A stretch of 8,972 nucleotides of DNA, taken from assembly GCF_900545205.1 (NCBI RefSeq), contig NZ_UQYC01000067.1, positions 1-8,972 on the forward strand, written 5' to 3'. The DNA is from an uncultured Veillonella sp. Lineage in GTDB: Bacteria; Bacillota; Negativicutes; Veillonellales; Veillonellaceae. This document shows positions 1-5,794 of this stretch, one piece after another. Below the pieces are notes generated by a model. That model saw nothing but the letters and a program-made list of their open reading frames with translations, did not search any database and had not been told where the DNA came from. How positions within the stretch are numbered: the first letter of the stretch is position 1; every line of letters starts with the position of its first letter. The position numbers and the translations under genes were made by a program.

Positions 1-60
1 GTAGCCTTTTATAATGGCACTCAATTATTAGGAGGTGCTGTTATCGATCGCGTATGTTAG
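1..60 (+). CDS. mnmA: tRNA-specific 2-thiouridylase MnmA, C-terminal end (partial)
   Basis: Frame 1 is open from the window edge and reads VAFYNGTQLLGGAVIDRVC before a TAG stop at 58-60. The pattern FYnG...LLGGaVID matches the extreme C-terminus of MnmA, which in the family typically reads like FYDGe..LGGGvId. MnmA thiolates the wobble uridine (U34) of Lys, Glu and Gln tRNAs in the cytoplasm, using sulfur relayed from a cysteine desulfurase. Only the end of the C-terminal beta-barrel is visible; the PP-loop and catalytic cysteines lie outside the window. The lepA ribosome binding site begins immediately after the stop codon, suggesting co-transcription. The identification rests on 19 residues, so it is probable rather than certain. 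Confidence 0.72.
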   Translation, partial: VAFYNGTQLLGGAVIDRVC

Positions 61-98
61 AAAGGAGAAAACAAGTTCTTTGAACTTGTTCACATAAT
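61..98 (+). promoter_or_regulatory. lepA ribosome binding site separated from the start codon by a hairpin
   Basis: A strong Shine-Dalgarno, AAAGGAG (61-67), directly follows the mnmA stop but lies 31 nt before the lepA ATG at 99, too far for normal initiation. Between them is a perfect inverted repeat: AACAAGTTC (70-78), loop TTT (79-81), GAACTTGTT (82-90). If the 21-nt stem-loop folds, the remaining spacer is 2 + 8 = 10 nt, close to ideal. No better Shine-Dalgarno is visible nearer the ATG. The stem is not followed by a T tract, so it does not look like an mnmA terminator. The structure is read from the sequence; its role as a folded spacer is inferred. Confidence 0.6.
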
Positions 99-1898
99 AT
101 GTCAACGAAAAAGATTAGAAACTTCTGTATTATAGCTCATATTGACCATGGTAAATCTACCATCGCCGATAGATTAATTGAATATACTGGCACATTACAA
201 AAACGCGAAATGGAAGCCCAAGTTCTAGACTCTATGGATTTAGAACGGGAAAGGGGCATTACCATTAAAGCCCAATCTGTTCGCATTTTGTATAAAGCAC
301 AAGATGGTGAAGAGTATACATTGAACCTTATTGATACTCCGGGCCATGTGGATTTCAGCTATGAAGTATCTCGTTCTCTTGCAGCTTGTGAAGGCGCATT
401 ACTCGTAGTAGATGCTGCACAAGGTGTAGAGGCACAAACGTTGGCAAATGTGTATCTCGCTTTAGAACATGATCTTGAAATCATTCCTGTTATTAACAAA
501 ATTGATTTGCCTTCTGCAGATCCTGATCGAGTTAAACATGAAATTGAGGATATTATTGGTTTAGATGCATCAGAAGCAGTTTTATGTTCTGCTAAATCTG
601 GTATTGGCATTCCAGATATTTTGGAAGCTATCGTAAATAAGGTGCCTGCACCGCCAGATAAATCTGATGAACCAACTAGAGCTTTGATTTTTGATAGCCG
701 TTTTGATGCGTATAAAGGCGCTATTGCTTATGTACGTGTAAAAGAAGGTACGATTAAAGCAAAAGATACAATCCGTATGATGCATGATAAAAAGGATTTT
801 GATGTAACAGAACTTGGTATCTTTACACCAAATCTTGTACCTGTTCAGGAGTTACCATGTGGCTCTGTAGGTTGTATTGCAGCTAGCATTAAGAATGTAG
901 CTGATTGTCACGTTGGTGATACTGTAACATTAGCTAATAATCCGGCACCAGAACCATTACCTGGCTATCGCAAAGCTGTATCTATGGTTTATTGTGGCTT
1001 ATATCCAACAGATTCTAAAGACTATGAAAATCTTCGTGATGCACTTGAAAAGTTACAACTTAATGATGCTGCTTTAGAATACGAAGCTGAAACATCTTTG
1101 GCATTGGGCTTCGGATTCCGTTGTGGTTTCCTCGGCCTATTACATATGGATGTTATTCAAGAACGGTTGGAACGTGAATATAACTTATCCCTTATTACAA
1201 CTGCTCCATCTGTAAACTATAAGGTTTACAAGACAAATGGAGAAATGCTCGAAGTGGACAATCCTGCTAAATTACCACCACCAACAGAAATCGACTACAT
1301 TGAGGAGCCTTATGTAAAAGCTACTACAATCGTACCTAAAGATTTTGTTGGCACTATTATGGAATTGTCTCAAGATAAACGCGGTGAATATCAATCCATG
1401 GAATATTTGGATGAAACACGTGTATCCGTTGTATATCATTTACCTTTAAGTGAAATCATTTACGATTACTTTGATAAATTAAAATCTGCTACAAAGGGGT
1501 ATGCATCTCTTGACTATGAATTGATTGGCTATAAACAATCTCCAATGGTTAAGATGGATATTCTCTTAAATGGTGATCCTGTAGATGCTTTGTCTATTAT
1601 CGTACACAAAGACCGTGCTGCTACACGTGGACGTGCATTAGCGGAAAAATTAAAAGAACTCATTCCTCGTCAAATGTTTGAAATTCCTATTCAAGCAGCA
1701 GTAGGTACGAAGATTGTAGCTCGTGAAACTGTAAAAGCTTGGCGTAAAGACGTTTTAGCGAAGTGTTATGGTGGCGATATTTCTCGTAAACGTAAATTGC
1801 TAGAAAAACAAAAAGCCGGTAAGAAACGCATGAAGTCTGTAGGATCTGTAGAGATTCCACAAGAAGCATTCATGGCTATTCTCAAGGTTGAGGACTAA
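99..1898 (+). CDS. lepA: Elongation factor 4 (LepA), ribosomal GTPase
   Basis: This 599-residue protein has the full usual length of LepA/EF4, a translational GTPase that acts on the ribosome and has been linked to back-translocation and to 30S subunit biogenesis. Visible GTPase motifs are the P loop AHIDHGKST (13-21), switch I RGIT (52-55), DTPGH (79-83) and NKID (133-136). These are followed by domain II (about 190-280), the EF-G-like domains, and the LepA-specific C-terminal domain, whose end includes GKKRMKSVGSVEIPQEAF. The start at 99 gives the family-typical N-terminus MSTKKIRNFCIIAHIDHGKS, and an in-frame stop at 81-83 excludes longer forms. It lies downstream of mnmA, and hemW starts 4 nt after its stop, so a shared transcript is likely. 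No motif is missing. The hairpin-separated ribosome binding site is its only odd feature. Confidence 0.98.
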   Translation: MSTKKIRNFCIIAHIDHGKSTIADRLIEYTGTLQKREMEAQVLDSMDLERERGITIKAQSVRILYKAQDGEEYTLNLIDTPGHVDFSYEVSRSLAACEGALLVVDAAQGVEAQTLANVYLALEHDLEIIPVINKIDLPSADPDRVKHEIEDIIGLDASEAVLCSAKSGIGIPDILEAIVNKVPAPPDKSDEPTRALIFDSRFDAYKGAIAYVRVKEGTIKAKDTIRMMHDKKDFDVTELGIFTPNLVPVQELPCGSVGCIAASIKNVADCHVGDTVTLANNPAPEPLPGYRKAVSMVYCGLYPTDSKDYENLRDALEKLQLNDAALEYEAETSLALGFGFRCGFLGLLHMDVIQERLEREYNLSLITTAPSVNYKVYKTNGEMLEVDNPAKLPPPTEIDYIEEPYVKATTIVPKDFVGTIMELSQDKRGEYQSMEYLDETRVSVVYHLPLSEIIYDYFDKLKSATKGYASLDYELIGYKQSPMVKMDILLNGDPVDALSIIVHKDRAATRGRALAEKLKELIPRQMFEIPIQAAVGTKIVARETVKAWRKDVLAKCYGGDISRKRKLLEKQKAGKKRMKSVGSVEIPQEAFMAILKVED

Positions 1899-1902
1899 TA
1901 TA

Positions 1903-3087
1903 ATGAAAACAGATTCTAATACTTTGAATCTGTCTACACTTGGGGATATGGGCTTGTATGTCCATATCCCTTTTTGTAAACAGAAATGTATGTACTGTGA
2001 TTTTCCAGCTTATCAAAACCTACAAGATTATTATGAAACCTATGTATATGCATTAGTACAAGAAATAGATCTATGGGTTACAGAACACCCAGAATCTAAA
2101 TCTAGACCTATTGATACCATTTACTTTGGTGGTGGTACGCCGACTGAATTGTCAATTCAACAACTAAAGATGATTCTTGATAAAATTAAAAGCACTTTTA
2201 CAATTACTGATGATTGTCATATGACTATTGAATCAAATCCTGGAGAAGTAGATTTACATTATTTAACGAAATTGGTTAAACTTGGTTTCAATCGTATTAG
2301 CTTTGGTGTTCAAACCTTTAATGATAAGGCACTTACTATGCTGCATCGCAGTCATAATGGTGAAAAGGCTAAACAAGCGGTTTACGATGCTAAAGAGGCT
2401 GGATTTACTGATATCAATATTGATTTGATTTATGGTTTGCCACGACAAACCTTAGAGGATATTCAGCATAATTTAAATATTGTAAAAGATTTACCGATTA
2501 ATCATATTTCAACGTATGGACTTCAAGTTGAGGTAGGGACTTATTTATATCATTTAGTAGAAAAGAACCTTATTTCTATTCCTAGTGAAACCATTGATGA
2601 ATCTATGTATGACATGATTATGGCTGGGTTAAAAGATTTAGGTTTTGAGCGATATGAAATTTCTAATTTCAGTAAGGATAATTCCTATAGTCGTCATAAT
2701 TTAAAATATTGGCACTATGTAGATTATTTAGGCTTTGGTGCAGGTGCTCATTCTTTTTATGACGGAGTACGCCGCAGTAACAATCGTAATGTAATGCCTT
2801 ATATACAAGCTGTTGATCGATATACTATGCCTATTATCGATACGGAGACTATTACGGTAGAGCGGGCCCAAGAGGATTTTTGTTTTTTAGCACTTCGCAC
2901 TAAATGGGGCCTTGATGAGCTAAAATTCAAAAATAGATTTGGTGTATCTGTTCATGATTTATTTGGCGCTACAATAAAAGATTTAGTTAGCAAAGGCCTA
3001 TTAGAATATGAAAATGATAGTTATCATTTGACCTCGGAAGGGGCAAAACATGGTAACTATGTATTTAGTCAATTTATTCGTGAGTAA
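1903..3087 (+). CDS. hemW: Radical SAM heme chaperone HemW
   Basis: This 394-residue radical SAM protein carries the cluster motif C25-K-Q-K-C29-M-Y-C32 followed by D-F. A CX3CX2CXF pattern separates HemW from coproporphyrinogen dehydrogenase HemN, which has a fourth Cys in place of that Phe. Other family signatures are FGGGTPT (75-81), ESNPGEVD, the segment RISFGVQTFNDKALTMLHRSH, and IDLIYGLPRQT. A HemN-type C-terminal domain follows. HemW binds heme and transfers it to target proteins; it is often mis-annotated as an oxygen-independent coproporphyrinogen III oxidase. I chose the ATG at 1903 because GAGGA (1890-1894), inside the end of lepA, lies 8 nt upstream. A TTG at 1888 would add five residues without a suitable ribosome binding site. 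The next gene encodes a siroheme-type protein, so two tetrapyrrole-related genes are adjacent, although an 81-nt gap separates them. Confidence 0.93.
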   Translation: MKTDSNTLNLSTLGDMGLYVHIPFCKQKCMYCDFPAYQNLQDYYETYVYALVQEIDLWVTEHPESKSRPIDTIYFGGGTPTELSIQQLKMILDKIKSTFTITDDCHMTIESNPGEVDLHYLTKLVKLGFNRISFGVQTFNDKALTMLHRSHNGEKAKQAVYDAKEAGFTDINIDLIYGLPRQTLEDIQHNLNIVKDLPINHISTYGLQVEVGTYLYHLVEKNLISIPSETIDESMYDMIMAGLKDLGFERYEISNFSKDNSYSRHNLKYWHYVDYLGFGAGAHSFYDGVRRSNNRNVMPYIQAVDRYTMPIIDTETITVERAQEDFCFLALRTKWGLDELKFKNRFGVSVHDLFGATIKDLVSKGLLEYENDSYHLTSEGAKHGNYVFSQFIRE

Positions 3088-3100
3088 TTTTTCACAGTTT

Positions 3101-3160
3101 CTCAAAATCTAATATGTTAGTATAAATAGGATGATGATGAATAAGCATGCTAGATTTGAG
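3101..3160 (+). promoter_or_regulatory. Leader region of the siroheme-protein gene: inverted repeat and possible promoter
   Basis: CTCAAAATCTA (3101-3111) can pair with TAGATTTGAG (3151-3160), giving 10 base pairs with one bulged A. The 3' arm takes in the first two bases of the Shine-Dalgarno AGGAGG (3159-3164), so the fold could limit ribosome access. The same 80-nt gap holds promoter-like hexamers: TATAAA (3121-3126), and TTCACA (3091-3096) with TATGTT (3113-3118) 16 nt later. A transcript starting from either promoter would lack the 5' arm. The inverted repeat would then act only in read-through RNA from hemW, or as a DNA operator. All three readings are tentative. Confidence 0.3.
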
Positions 3161-3172
3161 GAGGAACGATGA
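3131..3172 (+). CDS. Possible 13-codon leader ORF coupled to the downstream gene
   Basis: Three consecutive ATG codons (3131, 3134, 3137) open a short frame reading MMMNKHARFEEER. It stops at TGA 3170-3172 and overlaps the ATG of the next gene (3169-3171) as ATGA, the classic arrangement for translational coupling. The only upstream Shine-Dalgarno-like sequence is a weak AGG (3128-3130), suitably spaced for the third ATG. The frame also runs through the AGGAGG ribosome binding site of the next gene, so ribosomes translating it would disrupt structure there. It contains no cysteine, so a sulfur-sensing attenuator is not indicated. It may be a chance ORF. Confidence 0.25.
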   Translation: MMMNKHARFEEER

Positions 3173-3771
3173 AGACATCGGTTATTTTACACGGTTTACA
3201 TAATGAATTTACTTTAGACCAAATGAAGGCATGCATAGAATTAGCTGAAAAATATGGTGGATCCTTCCGTCATGTTGTAACAGGTATACAAATTACAGGT
3301 ATTGAAAAAGAAGATAAGGAACAGCTTATTTCCGAATTACCTGAAGGTGTAACTACGGTTATTCATAGAGGGGTTAATTCCTTAATTGCCTGCGTTGGTA
3401 AAGGCTATTGTAAAAATGGCCAAATGGAAACAAAAGAGTTAGCTGATTATGTGGAGAGAAAACATTACGGCCGAAAAACATCTCATAAGTGCAAAATTGG
3501 CATCAGTGGATGTGGTCGTAACTGTCCAGATGCAATGGTAAAAGATATTGCCTTTATTGGTACGTCTCAAGGTTTTATGTTAGCTGTTGGCGGCAATACA
3601 GGTATGAGACCAGAAGCTGGCAAAATTTTGGCTAGACAACTTACTGTAGAGCAATCCAAAAAAGCTGTAGATATTTTAGTTGATTGGTATGCGGAACATG
3701 GGAAACCACGTGAGCGTATGGGAAAACTGTTAGAACGACTTGGTAATCCATTAGAAGGTGTAGAACTATAA
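3169..3771 (+). CDS. Stand-alone siroheme/[4Fe-4S] nitrite/sulfite reductase-like protein
   Basis: This 200-residue protein contains one copy of the nitrite/sulfite reductase fold. Residues about 1-62 resemble the ferredoxin-like half domain, and residues about 68-195 the siroheme/[4Fe-4S] domain. The coupled-cofactor motif is complete: C75-X5-C81 (ACVGKGYCKNG) and C115-X3-C119 (SGCGRNC). The preceding K107-C-K109 matches the Lys-X-Lys that contacts substrate in sulfite reductases. The segments SHKCKIGISGC and KDIAFIG...VGGNTGMRP resemble the corresponding part of NirB. Family knowledge includes small single-domain sulfite reductases of about 220 residues in anaerobes such as Desulfovibrio, so the short length need not mean truncation. 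Two conserved substrate arginines of larger enzymes are not obvious here, so the reaction is uncertain. No signal peptide or membrane segment is seen, so it is probably cytoplasmic and would need an external electron donor. A strong Shine-Dalgarno AGGAGG (3159-3164) sits 4 nt before the ATG. Confidence 0.82.
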   Translation: MKTSVILHGLHNEFTLDQMKACIELAEKYGGSFRHVVTGIQITGIEKEDKEQLISELPEGVTTVIHRGVNSLIACVGKGYCKNGQMETKELADYVERKHYGRKTSHKCKIGISGCGRNCPDAMVKDIAFIGTSQGFMLAVGGNTGMRPEAGKILARQLTVEQSKKAVDILVDWYAEHGKPRERMGKLLERLGNPLEGVEL

Positions 3772-3905
3772 ATTATTATATTTATACTTCTCATTGATTT
3801 ATGGTTCTGGTTTACGATTCTTAATCTATAAATTTGCATGGCTAGAAAGTAATCTAACTAAGAGCTCATTAACAACAAAATTACAATAGAATTATTACAA
3901 ATATT

Positions 3906-4010
3906 AACACTTATACTATTTCAGGTTTTAATAACATAAATTTTATTAGACCAACATATTCTAAGATTGAAATTTTAGTATATGACATAAACGTAGATAG
4001 TATAAGTGTT
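3906..4010 (+). repeat. 14-bp perfect inverted repeat enclosing two hairpins (possible structured RNA)
   Basis: AACACTTATACTAT (3906-3919) is the exact reverse complement of ATAGTATAAGTGTT (3997-4010). The 77 nt between them can form two further hairpins. One pairs GGTTTTAATAA (3924-3934) with TTATTAGACC (3943-3952), with one bulge. The other pairs CATAT-T-CTAAGAT (3955-3967) with ATTTTAG-T-ATATG (3972-3984) around a TGAA tetraloop, with a single T-T mismatch. Together these would make a three-way junction of about 105 nt. No transposase is present and I see no convincing target-site duplication at the ends. It could be a small RNA, a 5' leader element, a paired operator or a degenerate mobile element. 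The pairing is visible; the function is unknown. Confidence 0.5.
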
Positions 4011-4033
4011 TTCTTATTGTTATACTTTGATTT

Positions 4034-4093
4034 TTTGACTAATTAATTAAAAATATTGAATTGTCTTTTTGACTAAATAGGTATTATTTGACT
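4034..4093 (+). repeat. Three direct copies of TTTGACT upstream of the hrcA promoter
   Basis: TTTGACT occurs at 4034-4040, 4068-4074 and 4087-4093. A related CTTGACA at 4111-4117 contains the -35 hexamer. The reverse complement, AGTCAAA, fits the heptad recognised by the heat-shock repressor CtsR (A/GGTCAAA). CtsR normally needs two heptads in tandem with a 3-nt spacer, a 10-nt period. Here the periods are 34 and 19 nt, so this is not a canonical CtsR box. In such T-rich DNA some copies could arise by chance. Confidence 0.3.
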
Positions 4094-4111
4094 TTTTAAG
4101 GATTTTTTTGC

Positions 4112-4142
4112 TTGACAATTTTTTCCAATGTGATAATATTAT
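4112..4142 (+). promoter_or_regulatory. Probable sigma-A promoter of the hrcA-grpE-dnaK-dnaJ operon
   Basis: A perfect -35 hexamer, TTGACA, lies at 4112-4117. The -10 assignment is ambiguous. TATTAT (4137-4142) matches five of six positions but gives a 19-nt spacer. GATAAT (4132-4137) also matches five of six and carries an extended TG motif (4129-4130), but with a 14-nt spacer. TAATAT (4134-4139) gives 16 nt with four matches. With the distal -10, transcription would start close to the first CIRCE arm, the usual geometry for HrcA repression. Confidence 0.7.
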
Positions 4143-4150
4143 ACATGCGA

Positions 4151-4177
4151 TTAGCACTCAAAGTTTATGAGTGCTAA
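4151..4177 (+). promoter_or_regulatory. CIRCE operator (HrcA binding site)
   Basis: A perfect inverted repeat, TTAGCACTC (4151-4159), nine-base spacer (4160-4168), GAGTGCTAA (4169-4177), exactly matches the CIRCE consensus TTAGCACTC-N9-GAGTGCTAA. CIRCE binds the HrcA repressor, whose activity depends on GroEL, so the operon is released when GroEL is titrated by unfolded protein. The site lies between the promoter and the hrcA ribosome binding site (GAGG, 4181-4184), implying autoregulation of hrcA and control of the downstream chaperone genes. It is the only CIRCE in the window. Confidence 0.98.
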
Positions 4178-4191
4178 CAAGAGGTGTCATT

Positions 4192-5208
4192 ATGGATGAA
4201 AGAAAACAGCGCATCTTGCGAGCCATAATTGAAGACTACGTTAAATCTGCTGAACCGGTAGGGTCAAGAACCATTGCTAAGAATTATAATCTTGGTATAA
4301 GTCCGGCAACAGTGCGAAATGAAATGTCCGATTTAGAGGAGTTAGGCTATTTGGAGCAACCTCATACATCGGCTGGACGTATTCCTTCAGCTAAAGGCTA
4401 TCGCTTATATGTTGACTCTATGTTGAGTCGACAACCTGTTCCATTACAGGATGCTGAAAAAATTGAAATGTTATGGAAACATTCCAATGGATCAACGAGT
4501 GAGCTCTTCTTAAATATGGCTAAATTATTATCACAAGTAAGCCATAGCATGAGTTTATTCTTAGCTCCAGCTCATGATAGAGCATTAATCAAATACATTC
4601 ATGTGTTGCCCCTCGATTCACATCAAGCAGTTATGGTTGTTATTACTGAGACTGGTGCTCTTGATAATGAATTGATGTACTTTACTGAAGGCGTTTCGCC
4701 TGATGTATTACAAAGTTTGGCTATGCAATTTAGCAATGCATTACAGAATGTAAGTATTGGTCATGTAACGGCTGAAGCGTTAGGAACACTTTTGATTCAT
4801 ATGGAAGGACCCCAAGGGATTTTGATGATCCTTTCAGAAACATTATTACGAGCAATTAATAAACGTAAGTTGTTCTATTCTGTAGGTACCACGGAGTTGT
4901 TAAATCAACCAGAGTTTAAGTCTGTTGAAAAAGTACAACCCTTACTTTCATTAGTGGAAGAGCAAAATCAATTGGGACAACTTTTAAAGGATGATTCACC
5001 TACACCGGTGAAGGTAAAGATTGGCGATGAAAATGATACCGAAGCACTACATTCTATGAGTGTGGTACAAGCTGATTTCACAAATCAAGATCAGCCTATT
5101 GGTACACTTGCTATTCTAGGACCGACACGTATGGAATACGGTCGTATTATTGGAATGTTGTCTCACATGAAACATATGATGGAATCTATGGTAAAAGAAC
5201 AAAAATAG
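4192..5208 (+). CDS. hrcA: Heat-inducible transcription repressor HrcA
   Basis: This 338-residue protein is of normal HrcA length. The N-terminal winged helix-turn-helix spans about residues 1-75. It includes MDERKQRIL at the start, PVGSRTIAK (22-30), GISPATVRNEMSDLEELGYL (35-54) and the wing segment HTSAGRIPSAKGYR (58-71). The remainder is the GAF-like and dimerisation part. HrcA binds CIRCE as a dimer to repress class I heat-shock genes and needs GroEL to stay active. The ATG at 4192 follows GAGG (4181-4184) with a 7-nt gap and gives the family-typical N-terminus. A GTG at 4171 is in frame but lies inside the CIRCE operator and has no ribosome binding site. It is the first gene of the operon and grpE starts 12 nt after its stop. 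Confidence 0.97.
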   Translation: MDERKQRILRAIIEDYVKSAEPVGSRTIAKNYNLGISPATVRNEMSDLEELGYLEQPHTSAGRIPSAKGYRLYVDSMLSRQPVPLQDAEKIEMLWKHSNGSTSELFLNMAKLLSQVSHSMSLFLAPAHDRALIKYIHVLPLDSHQAVMVVITETGALDNELMYFTEGVSPDVLQSLAMQFSNALQNVSIGHVTAEALGTLLIHMEGPQGILMILSETLLRAINKRKLFYSVGTTELLNQPEFKSVEKVQPLLSLVEEQNQLGQLLKDDSPTPVKVKIGDENDTEALHSMSVVQADFTNQDQPIGTLAILGPTRMEYGRIIGMLSHMKHMMESMVKEQK

Positions 5209-5220
5209 AAAGGGTATATA

Positions 5221-5766
5221 ATGGCTGAAGAACAAGACATTAAACAAGAAACAGTAGACGAAACAGCAAATGCTACTAATGTAGAGGAACCGGCTGTGGA
5301 AGAAACTGAAGAAGTTGTTGCTGACGCTGCTCACGTATTAGATGAGCTTAAAGCAGATTTCGATAATCGATATAAGCGTTTGCAAGCTGACTTTGAAAAC
5401 TTCAAACGTCGTACTAATCAAGAAAAAGAGCAACTTGCAGGATATGTTAAAGGGGATGTACTTACAGATTTACTTCCTGTATTAGATAACTTTGAACGAG
5501 CTGTTCAAAGTCCCGCAGAAGGTGATGCTAAGGTATTCCTTGATGGATTTATCATGATTCATCAAAACTTGATGGCTATGTTATCTAAACATGGTTTAGC
5601 CGTTATCGATGCGGTTGGTAAACCATTTGATCCAAATTTCCATCAAGCGATTATGCGAGTGCCGTCAGATGAATATGAATCTGATACGGTATGTGAAGTA
5701 TTGCAAACTGGCTATACTGTTGATGGTCGTTGTATTCGTCCAGCAATGGTAAAAGTTGTTGAATAG
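5221..5766 (+). CDS. grpE: GrpE, nucleotide exchange factor for DnaK
   Basis: GrpE releases ADP from DnaK and so resets the Hsp70 cycle; it also acts as a thermosensor in characterised species. The protein has 181 residues, normal for the family. An acidic, low-complexity N-terminus (1-35) precedes a long coiled-coil helix (about 38-75, with DNRYKRLQADFENFKRR). A helical bundle segment follows (LTDLLPVLDNFERA), then the C-terminal beta domain with GKPFDPNFHQAI (133-144) and the signature region VCEVLQTGYTVDGRCIRPA (157-175). Its Shine-Dalgarno is weak, GAAAGGG (5208-5214), and begins at the last base of the hrcA stop, consistent with translation linked to hrcA. It lies between hrcA and dnaK in the standard Firmicute order. 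Confidence 0.97.
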   Translation: MAEEQDIKQETVDETANATNVEEPAVEETEEVVADAAHVLDELKADFDNRYKRLQADFENFKRRTNQEKEQLAGYVKGDVLTDLLPVLDNFERAVQSPAEGDAKVFLDGFIMIHQNLMAMLSKHGLAVIDAVGKPFDPNFHQAIMRVPSDEYESDTVCEVLQTGYTVDGRCIRPAMVKVVE

Positions 5767-5794
5767 ATTATAAAGGTTTTAGGAGGCATATATT

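Larger units (their letters stand above)
3772..4111 (+). other. AT-rich non-coding region upstream of the heat-shock operon
   Basis: This stretch of about 340 bp has no credible gene; the only plus-strand ATG frames noted (e.g. at 3801 and 3839) run under ten codons. It is markedly more AT-rich than the flanking genes. At its left edge a weak all-A/U stem, TATAAAT (3767-3773) with ATTTATA (3780-3786), overlaps the stop codon of the siroheme-protein gene. No GC-rich stem with a T tract is present, so I cannot place a convincing terminator for that gene. The central inverted-repeat element and the TTTGACT copies are listed separately. Confidence 0.8.

Noticed and set aside
1888..1902. TTG start that would make HemW overlap the end of lepA
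   Set aside because: It lacks a Shine-Dalgarno and would use bases of the actual site (GAGGA, 1890-1894) as coding sequence. The ATG at 1903 is well placed.
3763..3790. Weak stem at the stop of the siroheme-protein gene as a transcription terminator
   Set aside because: The core is seven A/U pairs only, there is no GC content in the core and no following T run, and it overlaps the stop codon.
3567..3839. Minus-strand open frame of 90 codons across the end of the siroheme-protein gene
   Set aside because: It lies mostly antisense to a well-supported gene, has no recognisable domain and no clear ribosome binding site. It is a shadow frame.
3906..4010. Reading the 14-bp inverted repeat as a miniature transposable element
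   Set aside because: I found no convincing target-site duplication at the ends and no second copy in the window. It is kept as a structured element of unknown origin.
4171..4191. Upstream in-frame GTG that would extend HrcA by seven residues
   Set aside because: The GTG is part of the CIRCE right arm, has no ribosome binding site, and the resulting N-terminus is atypical. The ATG at 4192 has GAGG 7 nt upstream and gives the usual MDERKQ start.
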